This document shows, in pieces, positions 1-6,624 of a stretch of DNA of 16,708 nucleotides (positions within the stretch are counted from its first letter, which is position 1; the number at the start of each line of letters is the position of its first letter). The position numbers and the translations under genes were made by a program. This DNA comes from Malikia sp041190985. Lineage in GTDB: Bacteria > Pseudomonadota > Gammaproteobacteria > Burkholderiales > Burkholderiaceae_C. The stretch lies in the NCBI GenBank assembly GCA_041190985.1, contig JBEEPT010000133.1, positions 1 through 16,708 of the forward strand, written 5' to 3'. The notes beneath the pieces were generated by a model. It was given only the letters and a program-made list of their open reading frames with translations. It was not told where the DNA came from and ran no database searches.

Positions 1-429
1 CTGCCCTCGGCGGCGGTCGGCGCGCTCGCGACGCTGATGCTGTTCAAGCAGGACCTGACGCTGATCGCGACCATCGGCATCCTGCTGCTGATCGGCATCG
101 TCAAGAAGAACGCGATCATGATGATCGACTTCGCGCTCGACGCGCAGCGCCACCAGGGCATGACGCCGGCGCAGGCGATCCGCGAGGCCTGCATCCTGCG
201 CTTCCGTCCGATCATGATGACCACGCTGGCCGCGCTGATGGGCGCGCTGCCGATCGCGCTGGGCATAGGCGCCGGCGCCGAGCTGCGCCAGCCGCTCGGC
301 CTGGCCGTGGTCGGCGGCCTGGTGTTCTCGCAGGCGGTGACGCTCTACATCACGCCGGTGATCTACCTCGCGCTCGACCGCTTCAGCGGCAGCGGCCCGG
401 ACACCACGCCCGAGGCCAGCCACGCCTGA
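1..429 (+). CDS. RND efflux permease, C-terminal end (MdtB/MdtC-like), partial
   Basis: This is the last 142 codons of an inner-membrane proton-driven multidrug exporter of the HAE-1 RND family; the 5' end lies outside the window and the frame is open from base 1. The visible part covers the final membrane domain. It contains the family stretch GIVKKNAIMMIDFAL, followed by the FRPIMMTTLAALMGALP helix and an ELRQPLG motif, and ends in the helix GGLVFSQAVTLYITPVIYL. These match my memory of E. coli MdtC/MdtB more closely than AcrB, which has a longer tail. The short charged end (DTTPEASHA) is normal. Such permeases work with a membrane-fusion protein and a TolC-type channel, both presumably encoded upstream. 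The substrate cannot be read from this fragment. mpl begins 10 bases after the stop, but the two genes have no evident functional link. Confidence 0.93.
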   Translation: MPSAAVGALATLMLFKQDLTLIATIGILLLIGIVKKNAIMMIDFALDAQRHQGMTPAQAIREACILRFRPIMMTTLAALMGALPIALGIGAGAELRQPLGLAVVGGLVFSQAVTLYITPVIYLALDRFSGSGPDTTPEASHA

Positions 430-439
430 TAATTCCGAC

Positions 440-1864
440 ATGCACATACACATTCTCGGAATCTGCGGCACCTTCATGGGTGGCCTGGCAGCGTTGGCAC
501 GCGAGGCGGGCCACAAGGTCACCGGCTGCGACGCCGGCGTCTACCCGCCGATGAGCGACCAGCTGCGCGCGCTCGGCATCGAGCTGATCGAGGGCTTCGG
601 CGCCGAGCAGATGGCGCTGCAGCCCGACTGCTTCGTGGTCGGCAACGTGGTCTCGCGCGCACGCCTGAGCGACGGCAGCCCGAAGTTCCCGCTGATGGAA
701 GCCATACTCGACGCCGGCGCACGCTACACCAGCGGCCCGCAGTGGCTGACCGAGCACATCCTGCACGGACGCCATGTGCTGGCGGTGGCCGGCACGCACG
801 GCAAGACCACCACGACGTCGATGCTGGCCTGGATCCTCGAGCATGCCGGCCTGCAGCCGGGCTTCCTGGTCGGCGGCGTGCCGCTGAACTTCGGCGTCTC
901 GGCGCGGCTCGGCGCAGGGGCCCCGTTCGTGATCGAGGCCGACGAGTACGACACCGCCTTCTTCGACAAGCGCAGCAAGTTCGTGCACTACCGCCCGCGC
1001 ACCGCGGTGCTCAACAACCTCGAGTTCGACCACGCCGACATCTTCGACGACCTGGCCGCGATCGAGCGCCAGTTCCACCACCTGCTGCGCACCGTGCCGG
1101 CGAGCGGGCGCGTCGTCGTCAACGGCCTGGAGGAGAGCCTGGCGCGCGTGCTCAACCAAGGGCTGTGGAGCGAACAGCGCAGCTTCGGCGCCGCAGTCAG
1201 CGACTACACCGCCGAGGGCGACGCCAGCGACTTCGCCGTGCTGTGGCGCGGCCAGCCGGTGGCGCGCGTGCAATGGGGCCTGAGCGGCGTGCACAACCAG
1301 CTCAACGCGCTGGCGGCGATCGCGGCGGCCGAGCACCTGGGCGTGACGCCGGCGCAGGCCGCAGAGGCGCTGTCGGAATTCCAGAACGTCCGGCGCCGCA
1401 TGGAGGTGCGCGGCAAGGTCGCGCTGGGCGGCCAGGACGGCCAGAACTGCGGAGAGGTCACGGTCTACGACGACTTCGCCCACCACCCGACCGCGATCCG
1501 CACCACGGTCGACGGCCTGCGGCGCCAGCTCGACCGCGCCGGCAAGCCAGGGGAGCGCATCCTGGCCGTGTTCGAGCCGCGCAGCAACACCATGAAGCTC
1601 GGCACCATGAAGTCGCAGCTGCCCTGGAGCCTGGAAGGCGCCGACCTGGCCTTCTGCCACGGCGGCGGCCTGGGCTGGGATGCAGCCGCCGCGCTGGCCC
1701 CGATGGGCGAGCGCGCGCAGGTGGCCGGCGACATCGACAGCCTGATCCGGCAGGTGATGGCCGCGGTGCGGCCGGGCGACCACCTGCTGTGCATGAGCAA
1801 CGGCGGCTTCGGCGGCATCCACGGCAAGCTGCTCGAGGCGCTGGCCGCGAAGCGCCAGGGCTGA
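440..1864 (+). CDS. mpl: UDP-N-acetylmuramate:L-alanyl-gamma-D-glutamyl-meso-DAP ligase
   Basis: Mpl is a cytoplasmic Mur-family ligase. It attaches the recycled tripeptide L-Ala-gamma-D-Glu-meso-DAP to UDP-MurNAc using ATP, which returns peptidoglycan fragments to wall synthesis. The product is 474 residues, close to the family's usual ~450-460. Visible features are the N-terminal nucleotide-binding start HIHILGICGTFMGGLA, the ATP loop AGTHGKTTTTS (residues 117-127), EADEYDTAFFDKRSKF in the central domain, NNLEFDHADIF, and the late motif VYDDFAHHPTAI. The start HIHILGICGTF and these motifs separate Mpl from MurC. The ATG at 440 is chosen because the conserved Rossmann start follows at once. 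It is convergent with the DAHP synthase gene, and a bidirectional terminator lies between them. Confidence 0.95.
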   Translation: MHIHILGICGTFMGGLAALAREAGHKVTGCDAGVYPPMSDQLRALGIELIEGFGAEQMALQPDCFVVGNVVSRARLSDGSPKFPLMEAILDAGARYTSGPQWLTEHILHGRHVLAVAGTHGKTTTTSMLAWILEHAGLQPGFLVGGVPLNFGVSARLGAGAPFVIEADEYDTAFFDKRSKFVHYRPRTAVLNNLEFDHADIFDDLAAIERQFHHLLRTVPASGRVVVNGLEESLARVLNQGLWSEQRSFGAAVSDYTAEGDASDFAVLWRGQPVARVQWGLSGVHNQLNALAAIAAAEHLGVTPAQAAEALSEFQNVRRRMEVRGKVALGGQDGQNCGEVTVYDDFAHHPTAIRTTVDGLRRQLDRAGKPGERILAVFEPRSNTMKLGTMKSQLPWSLEGADLAFCHGGGLGWDAAAALAPMGERAQVAGDIDSLIRQVMAAVRPGDHLLCMSNGGFGGIHGKLLEALAAKRQG

Positions 1865-1924
1865 TTCCAGGGCCGGCCGGCCCACGAACCGGCAGCCGGC
1901 CCGCGGGCAGATGGCCTCCCGCGC

Positions 1925-1954
1925 AAAAAAAGCGGACCGAACGGTCCGCCTTTT
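1925..1954. terminator. Bidirectional intrinsic terminator between mpl and the DAHP synthase gene
   Basis: The arms GCGGACC (1932-1938) and GGTCCGC (1943-1949) form a perfect 7-bp stem around a four-base loop. It is flanked by seven A (1925-1931) and by TTTT (1951-1954). Read on the minus strand the hairpin is followed by a run of seven U, a strong terminator for the DAHP synthase gene. Read on the plus strand it has a shorter U tract serving mpl. Its position in the 95-base gap between two convergent stop codons fits this dual use. Confidence 0.85.
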
Positions 1955-1959
1955 CACTT

Positions 1960-3081
1960 TCAGTCGCGGCGTGCCTTGACCGCCGCGCTCAGCGTCTCGA
2001 TCACCTTGACCGAGCTGTCCCAGTCGATGCAGGCATCGGTGATGCTCTTGCCGTACTCGAGGCTGGACACCTGGTCCTTGCCCGGCGTGAACTTCTGCGC
2101 ACCGCCCTTGAGGTGGCTCTCGACCATGACGCCGAAGACCTGGCGCGAGCCGCCACTCACCTGCGCCGCGATGTCCTCGGCCACCAGGACCTGGCGCTCG
2201 TGCTGCTTGCTGCTGTTGGCGTGGCTGCAATCGACCATCAGCGTGCCGGGCAGGCCGGCGGCCTCCAGTTCCTTGCAGGCGGCGGCGACGCTGGCGGCGT
2301 CGTAGTTGGGCGCCTTGCCGCCGCGCAGGATCACGTGGCAGTCCGGGTTGCCCTTGGTCTGCACGATCGCGACCTGGCCGTTCTTGTGCACCGACAGGAA
2401 GTGGTGGCCGCGGCCGGCGGCCTGGATCGCGTCGGTCGCGATCTTGATGTTGCCGTCGGTGCCATTCTTGAAGCCGATCGGCGCCGAGATGCCCGAGGCC
2501 AGCTCGCGGTGCACCTGGCTCTCGGTCGTGCGCGCGCCGATCGCGCCCCAGCTGATCAGGTCGCCGATGTACTGCGGGCTGATGGTGTCGAGGAACTCGC
2601 TCGCCGCCGGCAGGCCGATGCGGTTGATGTCGATCAGCAACTGGCGCGCGATGCGCAGGCCCTCGTCGATGCGGTAGCTCTCGTCGAGGTAGGGGTCGTT
2701 GATCAGGCCCTTCCAGCCCACGGTGGTGCGCGGCTTCTCGAAGTAGACCCGCATCACGATCTCGAGCGTGTCGGCGAACTGCTCGCGCAGCGGCTGCAGG
2801 CGGCGCGCGTAGTCGAGCGCGGCCTCCGGGTCGTGGATCGAGCAGGGGCCGATGATGACCAGCAGGCGGTCGTCCTTGCCCTGCAGGATGTTGTGGATGG
2901 CGCGGCGGGTGTTGGAGATCAGCTTCTCGGTCGCGGTGCCGCGGATCGGGAAGAAGCGGATCAGGTGCTCGGGCGGAGGCAACACGGTGATGTCCTGGAT
3001 GCGTTGGTCGTCGGTCTGGCTGGTGCGGTCGGCGGGGTGCGCATACCAGACGTCGGTCGCGGGGGCGTGCTGCTTGCTCAT
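1960..3081 (-). CDS. aroG: 3-deoxy-7-phosphoheptulonate (DAHP) synthase, class I alpha
   Basis: This enzyme condenses phosphoenolpyruvate and erythrose 4-phosphate into DAHP, the first step of the shikimate pathway to Phe, Tyr and Trp, in the cytoplasm. The 373-residue product matches the AroF/AroG/AroH family along its length. It has IGPCSIHDP (metal-ligand Cys80), YFEKPRTTVGWKGLINDP (110s-130), GAIGARTTESQVHRELASG, GFKNGTDG, DCSHANSSKQ and GVMVESHL, and ends AVKARRD like the E. coli enzymes. From memory of E. coli AroG, D165, P169 and S199 align with its effector-pocket positions D146, P150 and S180, so allosteric inhibition is likely, but the inhibiting amino acid is not readable. The ATG at 3081 has an AGGAG Shine-Dalgarno (3090-3094), and the conserved reading begins after it. 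The open frame extends further upstream but there it runs through the attenuator. Expression is probably set by that leader. The symbol aroG is given for the family; aroF or aroH type is possible. Confidence 0.94.
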   Translation of the reverse strand: MSKQHAPATDVWYAHPADRTSQTDDQRIQDITVLPPPEHLIRFFPIRGTATEKLISNTRRAIHNILQGKDDRLLVIIGPCSIHDPEAALDYARRLQPLREQFADTLEIVMRVYFEKPRTTVGWKGLINDPYLDESYRIDEGLRIARQLLIDINRIGLPAASEFLDTISPQYIGDLISWGAIGARTTESQVHRELASGISAPIGFKNGTDGNIKIATDAIQAAGRGHHFLSVHKNGQVAIVQTKGNPDCHVILRGGKAPNYDAASVAAACKELEAAGLPGTLMVDCSHANSSKQHERQVLVAEDIAAQVSGGSRQVFGVMVESHLKGGAQKFTPGKDQVSSLEYGKSITDACIDWDSSVKVIETLSAAVKARRD

Positions 3082-3127
3082 CGTGTGGGCTCCTGAAGTT
3101 TCGGGTGTCTGCTCTGGGGTAGGGTCG

Positions 3128-3158
3128 AAAAAAAACCGCCGGGGTTTCCGACGGTTTT
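3128..3158 (-). terminator. Intrinsic terminator of the DAHP synthase attenuator
   Basis: On the minus strand the 5' arm AAAACCGTCGG (3158-3148) pairs over all 11 positions, with one G-U pair, with CCGGCGGTTTT (3142-3132) around a five-base loop. A run of eight U follows (3135-3128, overlapping the arm). It sits 46 bases before the DAHP synthase ATG and 30 bases after the leader peptide stop codon. It is therefore upstream of the structural gene and would stop transcription before it unless disrupted. No gene end other than the leader's lies near enough to need it. Confidence 0.9.
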
Positions 3159-3160
3159 CT
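3147..3160 (-). repeat. Downstream copy of the 14-base direct repeat, within the terminator arm
   Basis: This copy of AGAAAACCGTCGGA, read on the minus strand, contains the terminator's 5' arm. It is identical over 14 bases to the copy at 3294-3281, which is 120 bases farther upstream. Confidence 0.75.
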
Positions 3161-3208
3161 TGAGGGGTGTGGCGCTTTGGGGCTGTGCTCAACTCTCTCT
3201 GCCGTCGG
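3148..3208 (-). promoter_or_regulatory. Predicted antiterminator pairing for the DAHP synthase attenuator
   Basis: The minus-strand segment CCGACGG (3208-3202), inside leader codons 17-19, is the exact reverse complement of CCGTCGG (3154-3148) in the 5' arm of the terminator. Forming this 7-bp helix would break the terminator. The spacing suits ribosome control. A ribosome held at the aromatic codons (last one, Trp, at 3224-3222) would stop just short of the segment and leave it free. A ribosome at the stop codon (3191-3189) would cover it and let the terminator form. The complementarity is seen directly; the mechanism is inferred from the known trp/phe-type attenuators. Confidence 0.7.
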
Positions 3209-3257
3209 TGACGCTTGAGATCCAAAAGTAAGCAAAGTAAAAGCGCTGTGCCTTCAT
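3189..3257 (-). CDS. Aromatic-rich leader peptide of the DAHP synthase gene
   Basis: This is a 22-codon reading frame starting ATG at 3257 and ending TGA at 3191-3189. Residues 6-12 read F-Y-F-A-Y-F-W (codons TTT TAC TTT GCT TAC TTT TGG): six of seven are aromatic, and all three end products of the pathway are represented. It has no family relatives beyond functional leader peptides, and it is too short and too skewed to be an enzyme. It lies directly before an intrinsic terminator and a DAHP synthase gene, as in classical attenuators, so its translation probably measures charged tRNA-Phe, tRNA-Tyr and tRNA-Trp. No clear Shine-Dalgarno precedes the ATG. A TTG three codons upstream is in frame and is an alternative start. 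Confidence 0.82.
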   Translation of the reverse strand: MKAQRFYFAYFWISSVTDGRES

Positions 3258-3264
3258 GCGTTTC

Positions 3265-3270
3265 AATATA
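3265..3270 (-). promoter_or_regulatory. Possible -10 element (TATATT) for the attenuator transcript
   Basis: The minus strand reads TATATT at 3270-3265, just upstream of the leader ATG at 3257, inside the only AT-rich stretch between tldD and the leader. No good -35 box stands 16-18 bases upstream: the hexamer at 17-base spacing is GAAAAC, and a TTGTCA further up is too far away. If this is the true -10, transcription would begin at about 3258-3259 and the leader peptide would be nearly leaderless. The call is weak. Confidence 0.35.
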
Positions 3271-3280
3271 ACACAGGAAA

Positions 3281-3294
3281 TCCGACGGTTTTCT
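3281..3294 (-). repeat. Upstream copy of a 14-base direct repeat (AGAAAACCGTCGGA)
   Basis: The minus-strand sequence AGAAAACCGTCGGA occurs here and again, identically, at 3160-3147, where it forms the 5' arm of the attenuator terminator. The upstream copy lies between tldD and the leader peptide. If it is transcribed, it could pair with the antiterminator segment (3208-3202) or with the terminator's 3' arm. If it is not transcribed, it sits across the expected -35 region of the leader promoter. Its role is unknown. Confidence 0.75.
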
Positions 3295-3335
3295 GACAAA
3301 TTCGGAAGATTTTGTTAACCGTTTGGTACAACATC

Positions 3336-4796
3336 CTAGGCGGTGCCGCCCACGGTCAGTCCCTCGATGCGCAGCGTGGGCTGGCCGACGCCGACCGGCA
3401 CGCTCTGGCCGTCCTTGCCGCAGGTGCCGACGCCGCTGTCGAGCGCGAGGTCGTTGCCTATCATCGTCACCTTCTTGAGCGACTCGGGGCCGCTGCCGAC
3501 GATGGTCGCGCCCTTGACCGGATAGAGCAGCTTGCCGTTCTCGACCCACCAGGCCTGGTTGGCGCTGAAGACGAACTTGCCGCTCGTGATGTCGACCTGG
3601 CCGCCGCCGAAGTTGGTCGCGTACAGGCCGCGCTTGATGCTGGCGATGATCTCCTGCGGATCCCGGTCGCCGCCGAGCATGTAGGTGTTGGTCATGCGCG
3701 GCATCGGCAGGTGGGCGTAGCTCTCGCGCCGGCCGTTGCCGGTCGGCGCCACGCCCATCAGGCGCGCGTTGAGGCTGTCCTGGATGTAGCCGCGCAGGAT
3801 GCCGTCCTCGATCAGCACGTTCTTCTGGCTGGTGCAGCCCTCGTCGTCGACGTTGAGCGAGCCGCGCCGGTCGGCGATGGTGCCGTCGTCGAGCACCGTC
3901 ACGCCCTTGGCCGCGACACGCTGGCCAATGCGGCCGCTGAAGGCGCTCGAGCCCTTGCGGTTGAAGTCGCCCTCCAGGCCGTGGCCGACCGCCTCGTGCA
4001 GCAGCACGCCGGGCCAGCCCGGGCCCAGCACCACGGTCATCTGGCCGGCCGGCGCCGGGCGCGACTCGAGGTTGGTCAGCGCAGCCTGCACCGCCTCGTC
4101 CACGTACTGCTGGACCAGCGCGTCGTCGAAGCGGTCGAGCCCGAAGCGGCCGCCGCCGCCCGAGCCGCCAGCCTCGCGCCGGCCGCCCTGCTCGGCGATC
4201 ACGGTCACCGACAGGCGCGCCAGCGGCCGCACGTCGGCGGCCAGCGTGCCGTCGGCGCGCGCGACCAGCACCACGTCGTATTCGCTCGCCAGGCCCGCCA
4301 TCACCTGCACCACGCGCGGATCCTTGGCCTTGGCCAGGCGCTCGACCTTCTCGAGCAGCGCGACCTTCTCGGTGCTGTCGAGCGTGGCGATCGGGTCGGC
4401 GCCGGCGTAGAGCGAGCGCGACTTCGCGACCTTGCGCGCGCCGACCCTCGCCTTCAGGTTCTGGCCCTGGGCGCCGATCGCGCGCACGCTGTGCGCGGCG
4501 TCGAGCAACGCGGCCCAGGACAGGTCGTCGGAATAGGCGAAGGCGGTCTTCTCGCCGCTGACGGCGCGCACGCCCACGCCCTGGTCGATGCTGAAGGTGC
4601 CGGTCTTGACTATGCCCTCCTCCAGGCTCCAGCCCTCGGCGCGGGTGTACTGGAAGTAGAGGTCGGCGTCGTCGACGCCGGGCACGAGGATTTCGCCCAG
4701 CGCGCGCTTGAGGTGCTTCTCGTCCAGCCCGTAGGGCGACAGCAGCAGGTCATGGGCGACGGCCAGGCGGGCCAGGGTGGGTTCACGGGCGATCAT
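3336..4796 (-). CDS. tldD: Metalloprotease TldD (PmbA/TldD family)
   Basis: TldD is the catalytic partner of TldE/PmbA in a cytoplasmic zinc protease that degrades unfolded peptides and, in several bacteria, matures peptide antibiotics such as microcin B17 and helps control gyrase-targeting toxins. The product is 486 residues, typical for TldD. It carries the metal-binding HEAVGH motif at residues 267-272 (HExxxH), a glycine-rich stretch before it (residues 204-217), and the family's C-terminal segments PMPRMTNTYM, GGQVDITSGKF and the end GQPTLRIEGLTVGG. The ATG at 4796 is chosen because the family N-terminus (EPTLARLAVAHDLLL) follows directly. rodA ends 23 bases upstream on the same strand, so the two probably share a transcript. 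No pmbA partner is in the window; it is commonly unlinked. Confidence 0.95.
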   Translation of the reverse strand: MIAREPTLARLAVAHDLLLSPYGLDEKHLKRALGEILVPGVDDADLYFQYTRAEGWSLEEGIVKTGTFSIDQGVGVRAVSGEKTAFAYSDDLSWAALLDAAHSVRAIGAQGQNLKARVGARKVAKSRSLYAGADPIATLDSTEKVALLEKVERLAKAKDPRVVQVMAGLASEYDVVLVARADGTLAADVRPLARLSVTVIAEQGGRREAGGSGGGGRFGLDRFDDALVQQYVDEAVQAALTNLESRPAPAGQMTVVLGPGWPGVLLHEAVGHGLEGDFNRKGSSAFSGRIGQRVAAKGVTVLDDGTIADRRGSLNVDDEGCTSQKNVLIEDGILRGYIQDSLNARLMGVAPTGNGRRESYAHLPMPRMTNTYMLGGDRDPQEIIASIKRGLYATNFGGGQVDITSGKFVFSANQAWWVENGKLLYPVKGATIVGSGPESLKKVTMIGNDLALDSGVGTCGKDGQSVPVGVGQPTLRIEGLTVGGTA

Positions 4797-4819
4797 GCCC
4801 GCATTGTAGGTTTTGCGCT

Positions 4820-5974
4820 TCAGGTCTGCACCAGCCGTCGGGCCCTGGCCACCGCCATCAGGATCCCGAGGCCCGCGCCCAGCGTGACCATGGCGGTGCC
4901 GCCGTAGCTGATGAAGGGCAGCGGCACGCCCACCACCGGCAGGATGCCGCTGACCATGCCCATGTTCACGAAGCCGTAGACGAAGAAGATCATCGAGACC
5001 GCGCCCGCGAGCAGGCGCGTGAACAGCGTCGGCCCCTCGAGCGCGATCCTGAGGCCGCGGAAGATCAGGAACAGCAGCGCCGCGACCAGGCAGACCACGC
5101 CGACCAGGCCGAACTCCTCCGAGAAGGCCGCGAAGATGAAGTCGGTGGTGCGCTCGGGAATGAACTCCAGGTGCGTCTGCGTGCCCTGCATGAAGCCCTT
5201 GCCCCAGACGCCGCCGGAGCCGATCGCGATCATGCCCTGGATGATGTGGAAGCCCTTGCCCAGCGGGTCCTTGGTCGGATCGAGCAGGGTGCAGACGCGC
5301 TGACGCTGGTACTCGTGCAGCACCTTCCAGTCCACGTCGGGCGCGCACCACTGCGGCTCCATCATGACCAGCACGACCACGCCGATCGCCCCGAGCAGCA
5401 CCGGCGGCAGGATCAGCTTCCAGCTCAGGCCGGCGAAGAAGATCACGAACAGTCCCGATGCCATCACCAGCATCGCGGTGCCGAGATCGGGCTGCTTGAG
5501 GATCAGCGCGACCGGCAGCAGCAGGATCAGCCCGGCGACCGTGAAGTCGAGCGGGCGCAGCGAGCCCTCGCGCTTCTGGAACCACCACGACAGCATCAGT
5601 GGCATCGCGATCTTCATGATCTCGCTCGGCTGGATCACGACGCCGACGTTGACCCAGCGCGTCGCCCCCTTCTTGGTGATGCCGAACAGCGCGACCGCCA
5701 GCAGCAGCGCGACGCCGACCGAATACAGCGGCACGGCCAGCTGCGACAGGCGCGTGAGCGGGATCTGCGCGACCAGGAACATCACGCCCAGCGCGATCAG
5801 CATGTTGCGCCCCTGGTCGGGGAAGCGGGTGCCGTTGTCGTAGCCGACCGAATACATCACGAGCATGCCGCCCGCGACGAGCAGCGCGACGGCCAGCGCC
5901 AGCCCGCCGTCGAAGCCTTCGAAAGCGGGGCGCAGGCGTTGCCAGAGGGGAGGTTTTTCGATCACGACGGCCAT
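4820..5974 (-). CDS. rodA: Rod shape-determining peptidoglycan glycosyltransferase RodA
   Basis: RodA is a SEDS-family inner-membrane glycosyltransferase. It polymerises lipid II into glycan strands with PBP2 in the elongasome. The 384-residue product is about 85-90 % hydrophobic-helix dominated, with around ten membrane segments. It shows the RodA signatures QPSEIMKIAMPLMLSWWF, LKQPDLGTAMLVMASG, GFHIIQGMIAIGSGGVWGKGFMQGTQTHLEFIPERTTDFIFA, and the last helix region LPFISYGGTAMVTLGAGLGI. The long loop with LDPTKDPLGKGFH is the usual extracytoplasmic loop. It starts at an ATG at 5974, 23 bases from the divergent hydrolase start at 5998. The usual mreBCD/mrdA genes are not next to it here; tldD follows instead. 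FtsW is ruled out by the RodA-type motifs. Confidence 0.95.
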   Translation of the reverse strand: MAVVIEKPPLWQRLRPAFEGFDGGLALAVALLVAGGMLVMYSVGYDNGTRFPDQGRNMLIALGVMFLVAQIPLTRLSQLAVPLYSVGVALLLAVALFGITKKGATRWVNVGVVIQPSEIMKIAMPLMLSWWFQKREGSLRPLDFTVAGLILLLPVALILKQPDLGTAMLVMASGLFVIFFAGLSWKLILPPVLLGAIGVVVLVMMEPQWCAPDVDWKVLHEYQRQRVCTLLDPTKDPLGKGFHIIQGMIAIGSGGVWGKGFMQGTQTHLEFIPERTTDFIFAAFSEEFGLVGVVCLVAALLFLIFRGLRIALEGPTLFTRLLAGAVSMIFFVYGFVNMGMVSGILPVVGVPLPFISYGGTAMVTLGAGLGILMAVARARRLVQT

Positions 5975-5997
5975 GGGGCATGGATTATCCTGCTTCG

Positions 5998-6585
5998 ATG
6001 AAAACCACGCATCTGCTCTACCTGCACGGCTTCCGCAGCTCGCCGCAATCCATGAAGGCGCGCCTGATGGCGGCCCGGGTGCAAGACCGGCATCCGGATG
6101 TCGTCTGGTGCTGCCCGCAGCTGCCGCCCTCGCCCGCCGCCGCGATGGCGCTGATCCGCCAGCTGACCGCCTCCTGGCCGCGCGGCTCGATGGCGGTGGT
6201 CGGCTCCTCGCTCGGCGGCTTCTACGCCACCCGGCTCGCGCTCGAGACCGGCTGTCGCCTGGTGCTGCTCAACCCGGCGGTGCACCCCGCGCGCGACCTC
6301 GCCAGGTACATCGGCGAGCAGACCAGCTGGCAGAACCCCGCCGAGCATTTCTACTTCCGACCCGAGTACGTGGACGAACTGCGCGCGCTGGAGGACGAGC
6401 GCGCGCCCGCCCCCGACCGGACCCTGGCCGTGGTCGCCCAAGGCGACGAGGTGCTCGACTGGCGCGAGATGGTCGGCCGCTACCCTGGCGCACGCCTGCG
6501 CCTGCTGGACGGCGGCGACCACGCGCTGAGCGACTTCGAGGCCGTGCACCTGGACGCGGTGCTGGACTTCCTGCAGCCGGCCTGA
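5998..6585 (+). CDS. YqiA/YcfP-type alpha/beta-hydrolase (predicted esterase)
   Basis: This small cytoplasmic alpha/beta-hydrolase of the UPF0227/YqiA type has 195 residues, the usual size. It has the family opening LLYLHGFRSSPQS (oxyanion region), the nucleophile elbow GSSLGGFYAT with the catalytic Ser, a late Asp region (VAQGDEVLDW) and a C-terminal GGDHALSDFE with the catalytic His. E. coli YqiA hydrolyses short acyl esters and palmitoyl-CoA in vitro; the physiological substrate here is unknown. The ATG at 5998 is preferred over an in-frame ATG at 5980, because the family N-terminus begins at MKTTHLLYLHG and the earlier start would lie nearly on top of the divergent rodA start. radA follows after 39 bases, so the two may be co-transcribed. 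Confidence 0.88.
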   Translation: MKTTHLLYLHGFRSSPQSMKARLMAARVQDRHPDVVWCCPQLPPSPAAAMALIRQLTASWPRGSMAVVGSSLGGFYATRLALETGCRLVLLNPAVHPARDLARYIGEQTSWQNPAEHFYFRPEYVDELRALEDERAPAPDRTLAVVAQGDEVLDWREMVGRYPGARLRLLDGGDHALSDFEAVHLDAVLDFLQPA

Positions 6586-6624
6586 GGCGGAATCGCTCTT
6601 GCCGGCGCTGCTACAGTCGCCGCC

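Noticed and set aside
742..3096. 784-codon plus-strand open frame over mpl and antisense to the DAHP synthase gene
   Set aside because: It has low-complexity Arg/Pro/Gly composition and no motif; it is explained by the GC-rich third positions of the real genes.
383..3235. 950-codon minus-strand open frame across mpl and the DAHP synthase gene
   Set aside because: It is an out-of-frame shadow of high-GC coding DNA. It is full of Arg/Ala/Pro/His runs with no recognisable fold, while both overlapping genes have complete family motifs.
3312..4907. 531-codon plus-strand open frame opposite tldD
   Set aside because: It is antisense to a gene with a clear HEAVGH metalloprotease motif. Its translation is Ala/Arg/Val/His-rich with no domain.
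5980..5997. Earlier in-frame ATG of the hydrolase gene
   Set aside because: The family N-terminus begins at the ATG at 5998; the six extra residues are not family-like and no Shine-Dalgarno is seen before 5980.
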